Assembly: GCA_029582165.1 (NCBI GenBank)
Contig: CM055875.1
Location: 3,777,001 to 3,841,000 of the forward strand
Direction: 5' to 3'
Length of the DNA: 64,000 nucleotides
Source: Portulaca oleracea
Lineage: Eukaryota > Streptophyta > Magnoliopsida > Caryophyllales > Portulacaceae
A model generated the notes under the pieces. The model saw nothing but the letters and a program-made list of their open reading frames with translations, was not told the DNA's origin and did not search any database. The first letter of the stretch is position 1, and every line of letters begins with the position of its first letter. The position numbers were made by a program, and so were the translations under genes. Positions 44,994 through 55,887 of this stretch are shown here, piece by piece.

Positions 44994-46242
44994 TGATATG
45001 CCGCAAGTGCACGGGTGTAAGTGTAGCATGTATCAAGGTCGTTCCCACAGAGACTTGCTCAAAAAGACACCAAATTAGCCCTCTAGTTGATTGCTAAGTC
45101 GATCAGGTATTGATTTTGATTAACTAATTTCTACTTCTAATCACTATAAAAAGGCAAATAAACAACTATTCACACAATTTTTACTGGATTTATCAATATG
45201 AGAAAGACGTTCAAGGGATAAAACTTTAGTAACTCTATGAATCATACATGTGGATTGAACATGAATGTCACTAATTTGGTATATTTTAGGGCCGATAATC
45301 GCATAAATTCTTCCGTAGCGAGTTTTTGGCAATGAAACGGATTGCTTAGTAAAATCGATATCTTGTATTCTTATTGTTTCAATTTTATCTAAGTTAAAGA
45401 TCAAATTATCATAAGACCCCTAATACAAAGTTCTCTATGTCTAGTTTACTTCATAATCAGTTTAATTCTAAGGGTTCCGATTATCAAATTTCTCTGTTCG
45501 ATACTTCATTCAACAATCTAAATCCATGCTAATGGTGCGCCAACAAAAGCAATGACATACATAATCAAAGGATAAATAAATTCAAACTAGATTAACAAAC
45601 TTGTTCAATCCAACAATATTCAACCCATAAGAGAAACTAATAAGGGTTTATCCCCCAAACTAAAGAAAATTACTCACTACTCATGTTTGAAACACAAAAC
45701 ATAACAAAATCTACTCTAGAAAGCATGAAAATCTAAAGAGAATGAAGAAATAACCAAAGATGTGCGGAAAACCCTTGAAAGAATTTAGTAATTGTTGACT
45801 TTTGCTCTTCCAACACCGTACCGATCTTAAGTAATCTTCAATCTTCAATTCGCTCTCAAACTCTTGATTATTGTGGGATTGTGGAAGATGGATGATGGTT
45901 GAGATGGAGATGGATGGTATGGAAGGAATGGATGGTGGTGAATGATGGTGGATGAAGGTGGATGAAGATGGATGATGATAAAAAAACAGCCGAATCTTGC
46001 AATTATATAGCCATTAAGAGAAGTTGAAACGACAAAATCGTCATAAACAGGGTCAACACGGACCGTTCCGGTACAACACGGTCCGTGTTAAACCCAACAC
46101 GACCCGTGTCAACCCTAACACGAGTCGTGTTGATGGTTTATGGGAAAATCGAACTCTCTGGAGGCCAACACGCACCGTGTTGGATCTGAAACTTTCTGGG
46201 TCGTCTTGTTTTGGTCATATCTCCTTTGTCCGATGTCCGCTT

Positions 46243-47098
46243 TGTTAGGGTTTAGGTTATCTAATTCCTAAACAGATACAGATTAATTGGCGGAAAATTA
46301 TAACGGTTATAAACAATTAATCAAACAACTGCAGAGGCTTTAGTAATTATACCTGATCGCTAATTCCGGCTGAAGAAGAGGTTGACCTTTCAGATTCCAA
46401 TGCTGAAATCCTCTACTGAAAAGTCCACGCGACACTCCGGGAACCCGATTGCTAGATCGACCTGATCGAGACGAATCTCAATCTAAGATGTATGTAAGAT
46501 TGTTTCGGGAAACAGAGAATGTTTCCTGAAACTAGAACTGCAAACTAAAAGAGAGAGGAACTCAGGAAATCACCCCGGTATCTCTCTAAGAGTCTTAAGC
46601 AGTTGGTGTTTTATAATCTCTCCTGGAGACCCCTTTATATAGTGTTTAGAAAACCTAGGGAGAGGGTTCAAAACCCTAAAGGGCCGACTTAACGCAACGG
46701 CGCGCTTCTCAAGCCCAACACGGTCCGTGTTGAATCAACACGGTCCGTGTTGGACTCCAGAGAGTCTAATTATTCGGCCCATGGACACCACGGACCGTGG
46801 TGTCTCAACACGGATCGTGTTGGGTCAACACGACCCGTGTTGAACCCGATTCGATCCGTGTTGGGCTAATTTCTCAAAGAAATCAATTCCCAACTTTTCT
46901 AAACTTGATACAATATCAATTAGGCTACATACATTGTTCCAGGGCACTGACTTGTGTGACCCAGTAGGACCAAGTAATATATTTGTAATTAAACATATTT
47001 AATTACTAATTATAGAAGTCTCTAGCAAGACATATAATTACTATATTACTTTGGTTTAATCTCTGTGTATATCGAACATTGTCGGGACATTCCCAACA
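46243..47098 (-). repeat. Copia-1 3' LTR
   Basis: TGTTAGGGTTTAGG ... GACATTCCCAACA. TATA at 46632-46644 (minus CACTATATAAAGG). Dyads lie at 46715-46865, one unit more than the other LTR (46733-46752). Confidence 0.93.
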
Positions 47099-47110
47099 AT
47101 CTCCCACTTG
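47099..47110 (-). other. Polypurine tract of Copia-1
   Basis: Minus AAGTGGGAGAT directly before TGTTGGGAATGTCC, a common Copia PPT/LTR junction. Confidence 0.8.
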
Positions 47111-48099
47111 TCCCACAAGTGTTCGATTCCTTGAATTCCCTTGTCACTTACTGTCTCATGTTCGGATAAGGTAAGCTGATGTCATCCTTATGTAAGGTCC
47201 GAAACGTTCCTCGATCTCCGAGTTTAGACTTTGAAAAAACAGATGATCAACTATTGATTCAACTGAGCTCGGCCAAGCACTTTTAGTCCAATCTCACCGA
47301 GTGGCCAAAAGACAACTGTCCCTAATAGGGAGGACAATGCCATCTTGTTCAGACAGACATTCTCACATGATCCAATCAGAACCCGCATATCGCCTTTATA
47401 GCCTATCATTTAAAGGCGTTGACGCGCTCCAAAGTCACAGCAGACCATGTAGTCTATGTATTGAACTCAGGATTTAGGAATTTTGAGTAGTGAGAGCTCC
47501 TATGACAATTCCCAACTTAAAGAGCTCCCATCGGGTCGATTCAGAGTTGTTCTCAACAATACCCATGTGATTGATTTATGATGTCATCACATCACTATGA
47601 TCACGAAACTTGATCATCACCTCAATCCTACATGCTAATTGTGTTGATATTATCACTGTTCCTACGTGATAATACAATTAGAAACCAGGTCGACTGTCGA
47701 CCAAGACTAGCGTTATCAAGTTCACTAATGGGGTTTCAGAAATCGGACCTCATCCAATTTCCCATTTCGAATGCGCTAACCTTTTTGGACATTTATATAA
47801 TTCCAAACCACAATTGATGTAAATTTTGGAATCTTATTCTCAATGATGAATCAACAAGGTCATAATTCATGAACAATTCATGCAAATTTGACTTGTTAAT
47901 ATTCCGGAATGTTTTTAATATATATTGCCCATGCATGACTATCATGCTATAACTACAACAGGGGTTTAGTACATAATACTTGCAATGAACCTCGTACATA
48001 TACCATCTCACTAATGACCTTTCATATAGGAAGATATTTCCGGAACACATGTTTGGATTCATAGTGAGCTTTAGTTCGTTTGCTTGAGTGATGGCTTCT

Positions 48100-49310
48100 A
48101 TCAACAGGGCTTCATTTCTCTCGCAAGGCTAGAAACATCACCCAGTTCTAAAAAAACGAACTTCGCAATCCTAACAGTTTCTGTCACAACTTCTAAAGCC
48201 GTGCCATACTTGTCTTATTTGTAGAATTGACCGTATGTCATGTTAGGAACTTCTTCCAGTTCTCCTCAATACCACTCAATACAGATCGGATAATTTTCTC
48301 TGACTTTTCAGATAATCATATTTATCTGCATGAGTGTAGCATCAATGCAACTCTTCACATTTAGCTTTTATCAACCACTTTAGACTTAGGACACATCCTT
48401 AGTTTTGCTCATACATATACAATGTATATGTTATGTTGGACTTTGAACATCTCATGGTATACATTAATCTCACGCCTAAAGCATGAGTTATATGTCTCAT
48501 CCTTCTTAGAACTTTTCATTGTTTAAGACAATGAAATTCAGTAAGGATATGCCATGATTTTTGGAAATTAATCCATTCTCGAAGTGAGTTGAACTATTCA
48601 ACACATAGTTAACTTTGATTCAAACAATCAAAATCTTTAATCTGTCATTATAGATCTAGTCTCCAAGAAAATTCTTAGCCCCACCAATCCTTCACTTTGA
48701 AAATTATTTCCAAGTCAACCTCAGTAGAAGCAACATTGGAATATTCTTCTCAGTAGGCAGTATGTCAATCACATACAATATCAGAAAACGCATTGCTCCC
48801 ACTGAACTGCTTGTAAACACAATATTATCTTTGACACTTTCTAGTATGTCAAACCTTTTTGATATCCTGGTCAAGAAGGTCAATGATTCCAACTCCTAGA
48901 AGCTTCCTTAAGACCACATATGGTCTCTTGAAGTTTACAAGCATTCCAACAAAAGACCACTCAGTTGTATCAAGTACACACCTTTCTTCAAAATCTAATT
49001 TTAAAGTTAGTCTTTATGTCTATCTTAATGAACCCATGTTTTGCCTTAAAACCCTCCTATGCCTGATGGTTCACACCTTCAGACAAATCAACCGAGTTCT
49101 AAACTTGGTTGCATACATGGAGTCTATTTTAGACTTGGTTGCATGGAATCTCGATTTACTTAAAGCTTCTTTGATGTAGGTAGAGTCATTACTTTCTAAA
49201 AGTAACATCTCACGTTCATCCATAGAAGGTCGATATCTTTGTGGCTGACGGAGTTGTTTACCTGACCTTGCTTGGAGCAATGTTCATGACACCTCCTCCT
49301 CAACGTTTTG
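48100..49310 (-). pseudogene. Copia-1 RT and linker relic
   Basis: Minus translations in shifting frames show KRFDILESVKDNIVF, FLILYVIDILPTEKNIPML (RT YVDDIL block with the first Asp changed to Ile), HGISLL, a TRPDIAYAV-like remnant, and upstream RSGKQLRQPQRYRPSMDERE (the linker before RT). Stops are frequent in every frame. It cannot make a protein. Confidence 0.7.
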
Positions 49311-49829
49311 AGGAAATTCAACTGCCTCAACCTTGTTCTTAATTTCCCGACCAATAGGAAAATTTTGAACTAGGATCAAGTAGTGGAGTTGCATGTGATG
49401 ATTATAGTGTTTTGTGTCTCTTAAACTTCGGTAAGTTCAAAATCTCTCCCACTCTTTCTTTTAGTGAATAACATATTCTCTAAGAAGAAAGTATTTTGAG
49501 ACACAAACACTTTCCTCTACAAAAGTTTGTAGAAGTGATACTCCTTTCTTTCAGAAAATGGTTCAAGAACCTCTTTTCTCTACTGCTTCAGATAATCTTT
49601 ATTCAATAATTAGAGTTATGGTTAACTGCGTGTATCCCCAAAAGGTAATCGGCAATGTTGGCTCAACCATCATTGATCGCACCATATCTAATAAGGTGTG
49701 ATTCCTGCTCTTAGATACGTCATTGAGATGTCGTATTCTTAGAGGAGAGAGTCATGAAACAATTCCATATTCTCTGGAATGGTCAATGAAATCTTTGGCT
49801 CAAATACTCACCTCCTCAACCTAATTGAA

Positions 49830-50560
49830 GGGTTTTGATTTTCTTGCCAAGTTGGTTTTGTACTTCACTTTGAAACTCTTTGAACATTTTCAAAGGATTT
49901 GGACTTGTGGCCTATTAAGTAGATATACCCATATCTACTAAAAAATCGTCACTGAAAGTGATGAAATAGTACAGTAAACCTTCTTCTAGCACTAGTGCTC
50001 ATAGGCTCACATACATCAATATGTATGCATCCTAATAAGTCATTAGCTTGTTCACCAATTCCAATAAGAGGTGATTTTAGTCATCTTACTCATCAGACAT
50101 GCTTTGCAAACATTGAACTTTTCAAAGTTTAGGTTTTCCAAAATCCTGCACTATGCAGTTTCTGAATACATTTCTGATTAATATGACTTAAGCTTATAGT
50201 GCCAGAATTATGTTTCATTTGAGTCATTTGTTCAAACTCTTGGCTCAACCATTAGCATCCTTTCGATCTTATCTAGGTGCTCTTCATTGTTTTGCCAAGA
50301 CTACTTCATTTTGGAAATCTTTAAACTATTTTAACATTCCAGCTTCAGATGAATCTCACAGACATGAATCACCATGTGTTATTTTATTCATCTTAGAAGA
50401 TTTGAAGTAATCCATCTCTTGTACTTGTGCTCAATTGGACTACATACATCCATATGCATGAGTGTTTGTTGGCACGTTCACCCTTTCTTGTAAAAGGTAC
50501 AGTCATGCTTTGCAGACATCACATGTTTCAAAGTCTTATCATTCAAAAGTCTATCACTGA
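49830..50560 (-). pseudogene. Copia-1 integrase and GAG-pre-integrase relic
   Basis: Minus: YYFITFSDDF, EFQSEVQNQLGKKIKTL, then a GGEYL remnant (integrase core with the catalytic SDRGG changed), preceded by KFNVCKACLMSK (pre-integrase Cys block). A second similar Cys block (FETCDVCKA) at about 50500-50550 suggests a duplication. Stops throughout. Confidence 0.65.
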
Positions 50561-52501
50561 CGCTTCTAAATATGCTTTCATTTGCATGACTTAATAGATA
50601 GTTATAGGTTTTATGTTTGAACATGAATTATTCCTTTTTAAACCTTTTGGTTTCGATGTATTGGGTGTGCTTATCCTAGATCCTCTTTCTCTCTTTCTAA
50701 TTGAGAGTAAGAAAGACTTATAATGAGAACATAGTATCACCTATAAATTTCTCTCATAAGTCTTGAGGAAATGGATAAACAACCAACTCTTCATAAGGAA
50801 CTACAACTAATTGCATGTTCTTATTTGTAGGCTGACTCTCATCCTTCAAAGCACATCTACTTTGCTGTAGATTCTGCACATTTGCATAAATGCGAGTTTC
50901 ACAGCTAGTATCTTATACTCAAAGTGGGTTTAATAAGGGTAGTGTGTATCATATACGCATTTGCCTAGAATTTGAAATCATATCTCAAGTCTTTCTTATA
51001 GTTATTCACGCTTCCAGTGTCATATATACATGATCTAGTTGTTAACCGGTTGCTGTCATTGGTTGGGTATGTACAACTATTTGTCCTTACCTTTCCTTTG
51101 ACTTCTTGTCTTTGATAGATTTCTTAAATCTTATTTTCCCTTTCACTAAAAGACTATCTTTGGTCGCCAATCTTTTGGCTAAAGGGGGTCTGAGGTTTCT
51201 CATGTTTTAAAATAGTCAAATTATTTCAGAACATGAGCGCCATCAATTGGCCTTTATCTACCTTAATCGAGACTATCTGGTTATTGGTTTCATATTTGTC
51301 AACTCTAACTAGTTCGATAAACTTGTTTTTGAGATGGTAATATTGAAATCATTCCTCTAATCTTCAAACATTTTGAAGTTAAAGTTGTATGAATACTATG
51401 ACATTACATGTATTCATTTGGCTTGATTGACATCTTAATATTGATGCCTAGCTCAATGTTATATCAAAGACATGTTTCTTTTAATTCGCCTCCAAGACAA
51501 TCTTGTGATAGCGATGCCAATTAAGGAATTGGTGTAATTGTTTTTCTCTTTCTCAAGGAGAAAACAATATTTTATTAGTGGTGGAGGTTTGAGTGAAAAG
51601 ACATTAAATAATTCTACCAGACAAAAAAGGTTATTATTCATCAAAAGAAATTAAACTAATTTTAATTTCAAATCAAAACACTTTATCAACTCTCATTTAG
51701 TGTTTTGATTTACCAAGACCCACAAGACTCATGGGCTCAAGTGGACTTTGGCCCAACAAAACTCGATCCCATGTTATCTTTGGTGGATCATCTTATGATC
51801 GATCATTCAAAATGACTCTTGGCAAGAAATTTGTATCGAATACAATATTTCTCTTCCTCTACTCTTGGCCCAAAACTATTTTGATAGCCAATTTGAATTG
51901 ACCTAGCTCCCACCCTACTTATTAATGATGGACAAATAATTCGCTTTGGCTTTCTTTATTTATCCATCTAAGTGGTGTTTCGATAGGTTGAGCAATAATT
52001 CATTTTGAGAGTAGGTTTTATTATCCTAAGTATGCAATTCTAGGTGAACTCTTTCGAAAAGCATAAAAGGAATAATAAAACATGCAATAACGAATTTAAA
52101 GCATAAATAAAACCCCTAGTATGCCCACCTAGACTTAATCAAACTAATTTAACTAAGCCTTGATAGTCTGCAAGAAAAACTTCTTGGGTGTTGCAACTTC
52201 CTTGGATTGGCTCCCACTCGAATCGACACCTCCATCATTGGCTCCACTCAACTCAACTTGTTGTCTCCAATTACAACAAATTTACAAAGTGTACCTCACA
52301 ATTGAGGCCTTACATGAATTAAAAAATAAACTTAACTGAAAATTAAATTTAAAAATTAATTCAACGACGGTACGCAGACCGTATTTCACCCAACCCAGAC
52401 GCACCAAGAAACCGACTATCTATGGCCATACTAGAAGCACATGCAAACATGTAATATTGCAATAATTATATCAAATATAACACATGCTTAAATAACAAAT
52501 T
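50560..52501 (-). other. Copia-1 interior, degraded gag/protease region
   Basis: Position between integrase remnants and leader implies former gag and protease. No knuckle, protease triad or long frame is recognisable. Several short frames exist and none is convincing. Confidence 0.4.
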
Positions 52502-52518
52502 ATAAAGGCATATATATA

Positions 52519-52780
52519 TTATTTTTTTTTTGAATAAAAGGGCGGCATTAATTCATTGATAGCAAATCCATGAGTACATAGCTCTTGACAGGTGGGGGAA
52601 TAATTCCTAACCACACCTTTCTAGACTCCGCCAGAATAAATTTCGCTAGGTTATGGGCAACTGTATTCCCATCACGCTTTACATGACTCCAATCACACCA
52701 TAAAAAATCAAAACTTAACATCAAAATGTCTTCTAAAATTATATCTAATTCACTAAGAAAAAGAGAAGGCTTATTAAGCC
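52519..52780 (-). mobile_element. 262-bp 5'-truncated LINE nested in Copia-1
   Basis: Poly(A) tail (plus t-run at 52520-52531) and a 17-bp target duplication ataaaggcatatatata at 52502-52518 and 52781-52797. The minus translation ends with CDWSHVKRDGNTVAHNLAKF and PPPVKSYVLMDLLSMN, the C-terminal RNase H-like (RVT_3) end of plant LINE ORF2 reading to its stop. It is the youngest insertion in the nest. Confidence 0.92.
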
Positions 52781-52799
52781 ATAAAGGCATATATATAAT

Positions 52800-54360
52800 T
52801 GCAATATAACACATAAGGAAATGAATACTAAATAAAATTTCCTAAAAAGGTTTGCATGATTAAAATAATAAACAAAATCCAAATTTTATCTTAGTTACGT
52901 AAACAGATTTAGGATTTTATACCTATACATACAAAATACTTGACTTTCCTAAAATCAAGGAGTCTAAAAGATACTATATCTTTCAAAGATATTGTAAGTT
53001 TCCTAAACTTTACAAAATAATAGATTTTATGCCCATTATCTGATTTAGTAGTAATAGGATTTAATAATTAATTTCTAAAATTAATTACAAACCCTAAAAT
53101 ATACGATTTCACAAAAAACTGCTGGCAACACGGTCCGCGTTGGATCAACATGGTCCGTGTTGCTTCCCAGTTTCGGTTAATTTCGTAAATGAAAAAAAAA
53201 AACTTAAATAAAATATCATAACTTATCAAATTAAAAGATTTCACATCATAGTGTTATCTAATAACCCAAATATGAATATTTTCCAGAATTTTAACAATTT
53301 CTAAAAGATTGTTAAAATTTAGGGAATTAAACCTTTTAATTCTCCGTTTAAGAGGAAAATAAATAATAATAGTCCGATAAGTTTAAAAATCAAATTTTAT
53401 AATTTTCCCATATAGTAGGTTCATCCAATATGCTACTGTAAAAATTTCAGATGTTTATCAAATTTCGAAAATTAGAATAAAATTCAGAAAAGTAAACAAT
53501 TATACTTTTCTGTTAATCTGAAAATTAAAGAAAAATTAGTAAACAATTTCGAACATTTATGAAAATTTTATCCATAACAGAATGTTTACCTAGTAACCTA
53601 CTGTAAAATTTTCAGAAAATTTGCAAATTTCTATAAATATACAAAATTCAGAGAAGCAACGAGTTTATTTCTCTGAGATATGAAAATCTAAATTAAAAAA
53701 TATAATTTGATCGGATAAATTAACGGAAAAACTTTTCCCTAAAAGTATGGTTACTCAGTAACCTACTGTAAAAATTTCAGAAGTTTTACAAATTTATAAA
53801 ATTCAGAGAATTAAACGAATTTTAATTCACTTCAGATCTGAAAACTCAATTAAAAATCCATTTTAATTGGGAAAATTCTACAAAAATTACAGAAAGTCCA
53901 GAATACTTTCAGACACCTCCAGTAAAAAATTCAGAAATTTTCGAGTTCGTTTGATATTTTATTTTGATTTTTCATATTTACCATAAATAAACTAAATCAG
54001 AAAATTAATTCTACAAAATCCTATTTTGCGAATTTAGACCTACTTCATGTATTGCCTACTGTTTAACAATATTAAACATGATTGTTTCTAAAACATTCAA
54101 AATTAAATCGAGTTCACGTTATATTTAACAATTAAACAAACATAAAATCGATTAATTAAAGGCAATAAGAAACAAATAATAACAAAGCGTGAAATTTTAC
54201 AATAAAATTCCAGATTTACTATCATGAACATTAAAGATTAAAACTTTCATAAAGATTCAAAATTTTAGGCATAAATCTACTCTAGCATATTCATAATATA
54301 ATTCAACTATTGACAAAATTAATTATGAATACAAGTACAATACTTTAGCATGCAATTGGT
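52800..54360 (-). repeat. Copia-1 leader with about 165-bp degenerate tandem repeats and dyads
   Basis: The block 'tactgtaaaaatttcag' recurs at 53433, 53599, 53764 and a decayed form near 53918, with a possible further copy near 53270, giving a period of about 165 bp. Between PBS and the gag position, so it belongs to the RNA leader. Two dyads, caacacggtccgcgttgg (53126-53143) and caacatggtccgtgttg (53146-53162), echo the LTR dyads. No gene is seen. Confidence 0.7.
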
Positions 54361-54373
54361 GGCTCTGATACCA
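54361..54373 (-). other. Primer-binding site of Copia-1 (tRNA iMet type)
   Basis: Minus TGGTATCAGAGCC one base from the LTR end. Confidence 0.92.
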
Positions 54374-54374
54374 C

Positions 54375-55210
54375 TGTTAGGGTTTAGGTTATCTAATTCC
54401 TAAACAGATACAGATTAATTGGCGGAAAATTATAACGGTTATAAACAATTAATCAAACAACTGCAGAGGCTTTAGTAATTATACCTGATCGCTAATTCCG
54501 GCTGAAGAAGAGGTTGACCTTTCAGATTCCAATGCTGAAATCCTCTACTGAAAAGTCCACGAGACACTCCGGGAACCCGATTGCTAGATCGACCTGATCG
54601 AGACGAATCTCAATCTAAGATGTATGTAAGATTGTTTCGGGAAACAGAGAATGTTTCCTGAAACTAGAACTGCAAACTAAAAGAGAGAGGAACTCAGGAA
54701 ATCACCCCGGTATCTCTCTAAGAGTCTTAAGCAGTTGGTGTTTTATAATCTCTCCCAGAGACCCCTTTATATAGTGTTTAGAAAACCTAGGGAGAGGGTT
54801 CAAAACCCTAAAGGGCCGACTTAACGCAACGACGCGCTTCTCAGGCCCAACACGGTCCGTGTTGGACTCCAGAGAGTCCAATTATTCGGCCCATGGACAC
54901 CACGGACCGTGGTGTCTCAACACGGACCGTGTTGGGTCAACACGACCCGTGTTGAACCCGATTCGGTCCGTGTTGGGCTGATTTCTCAAAGAAATCAATT
55001 CCCAACTTTTCTAAACTTGATACAATATCAATTAGGCTACATACATTGTTCCAGGGCACTGACTTGTGTGACCCAGTAGGACCAAGTAATATATTTGCAA
55101 TTAAACATATTTAATTACTAATTATAGAGGTCTCTAGCAAGACATATAATTACTATATTACTTTGGTTTAATCTCCGTGTATATCGAACATTGTCGGGAC
55201 ATTCCCAACA
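54375..55210 (-). repeat. Copia-1 5' LTR
   Basis: Its ends are the same as those of the 3' LTR. TATA at about 54764-54776 (minus). Dyads: CCAACACGGTCCGTGTTGG (54847-54865), GGACTC/GAGTCC (54864-54879), GACACCACGG/CCGTGGTGTC around a central A (54896-54916), CAACACGGACCGTGTTG (54918-54934) and CAACACGACCCGTGTTG (54937-54953). Confidence 0.93.
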
Positions 55211-55603
55211 CGCTTGACTTGGTTCTTGAAACTTCGGAAAGCTCTAGGAGTCTACTTTTCATTGACATAAGCCTCAAAGTCATATCATAAGTGTTGAAAA
55301 AATGGTGATGAAAAGAGTGGACATATATCAATTTTCGCACACTTTCCGATATCTTACTCATAACTCCTTCGTCTCAACTCGGAATTGATCTTATAATATA
55401 TCGTCGGAAAGCTCTTTCAGTGAAGATTCAAGTAATGGATGTGAGTACTGGAGTTCATATCACTAATCTGCACAAATTGAACAAAATACCCATAACTCAG
55501 TTAAGATAGCGAAATAAGTTCAAAAAAGATCAATTAAGCACATTATTCCCCAAATTTCACAATCAAAATGCTCCCAATATTTAGTCACTATATGCCCTCA
55601 TCA

Positions 55604-55882
55604 GCGCTGGTAGCGCCTGTTAGACACTGGTCGCGTCTCTTTATTGATGCCTTCTGAGATAGTCGCTAGCAGCGACCAAGGAACATGGGGCAGCGCTTGA
55701 CACATCTCTTTCGTAGAATGCGGCGCTGGTAGCAGTTCAAGGGAGGGACCAGTGTCTGGTCGCCGACTCCGCATAAGGGGCGCTGGTAGCGCCTTATTCC
55801 AGCTGGTAGTGCCTGTTCACGTTATCTTTTCTTCTCTCGTTCTAGACCTCATCGAGGATTCAATGGGCCACAAAACCCAACA
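55604..55882 (-). repeat. Copia-2 5' LTR, right segment with dyad cluster
   Basis: It continues Copia-2 after the Gypsy-3 solo LTR. Dyads include GTCGCT/AGCGAC (55662-55676), GACCAG/CTGGTC (55747-55761) and GGCGCT/AGCGCC (55779-55793). It ends 'aacccaaca' before the attaa TSD and matches 37440-37508. Confidence 0.85.
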
Positions 55883-55887
55883 ATTAA

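Larger units (their letters stand above)
46243..55210 (-). mobile_element. Copia-1: complete Copia element with nearly identical LTRs and dead pol
   Basis: LTRs at 46243-47098 (856 bp) and 54375-55210 (836 bp); TSD cgctt at 46238-46242 and 55211-55215; PBS ggctctgatacca at 54361-54373 (minus, Met type); PPT (minus AAGTGGGAGAT) at 47099-47110. By eye the LTRs differ by about a dozen substitutions, nearly all transitions, and one 20-bp indel. The 7.3-kb interior has only degraded integrase, linker and RT traces, a long AT-rich leader and a nested LINE fragment. Confidence 0.92.
44994..55603 (-). mobile_element. Gypsy-3 solo LTR (1637 bp net), split by Copia-1
   Basis: Ends TGATATGCCGCAAGTGC at 44994 and ATGCCCTCATCA at 55603. 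The 5-bp TSD is gcact (44989-44993) versus gcgct (55604-55608), differing by one CpG transition. The segments are 44994-46242 and 55216-55603. The TATA-like CTATATAATT is at 46001-46010 (minus), with U3 dyads of the AACACGG type at 46053-46183. Its LTR end resembles that of Gypsy-2 (GTGCACTTGCGGC). No internal region is left. Confidence 0.85.
36805..55882 (-). mobile_element. Copia-2: Copia element split by nested insertions
   Basis: The left LTR is 36805-37508 (TGTTAG ... CTAACA), the right LTR is 44571-44993 joined to 55609-55882, and TSD attaa lies at 36800-36804 and 55883-55887. The minus PPT is CCAAGGTGGAG at about 37510-37521. The remaining interior (37509-38222) holds only a fragment around the protease/GAG-pre-integrase junction. 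Nested inside are a Gypsy-T LTR copy, Gypsy-2, the Gypsy-3 solo LTR, Copia-1 and a LINE fragment. The start of the right LTR, the Copia-2 PBS and most of its gag-pol are lost, probably by deletion at the 39.8-kb junction. Confidence 0.75.

Noticed and set aside
52548..52814. RNase H-like frame considered as Copia-1 RNase H
   Set aside because: The residues match the LINE-type C-terminus, and poly(A) plus a 17-bp target duplication show it is a separate LINE insertion.
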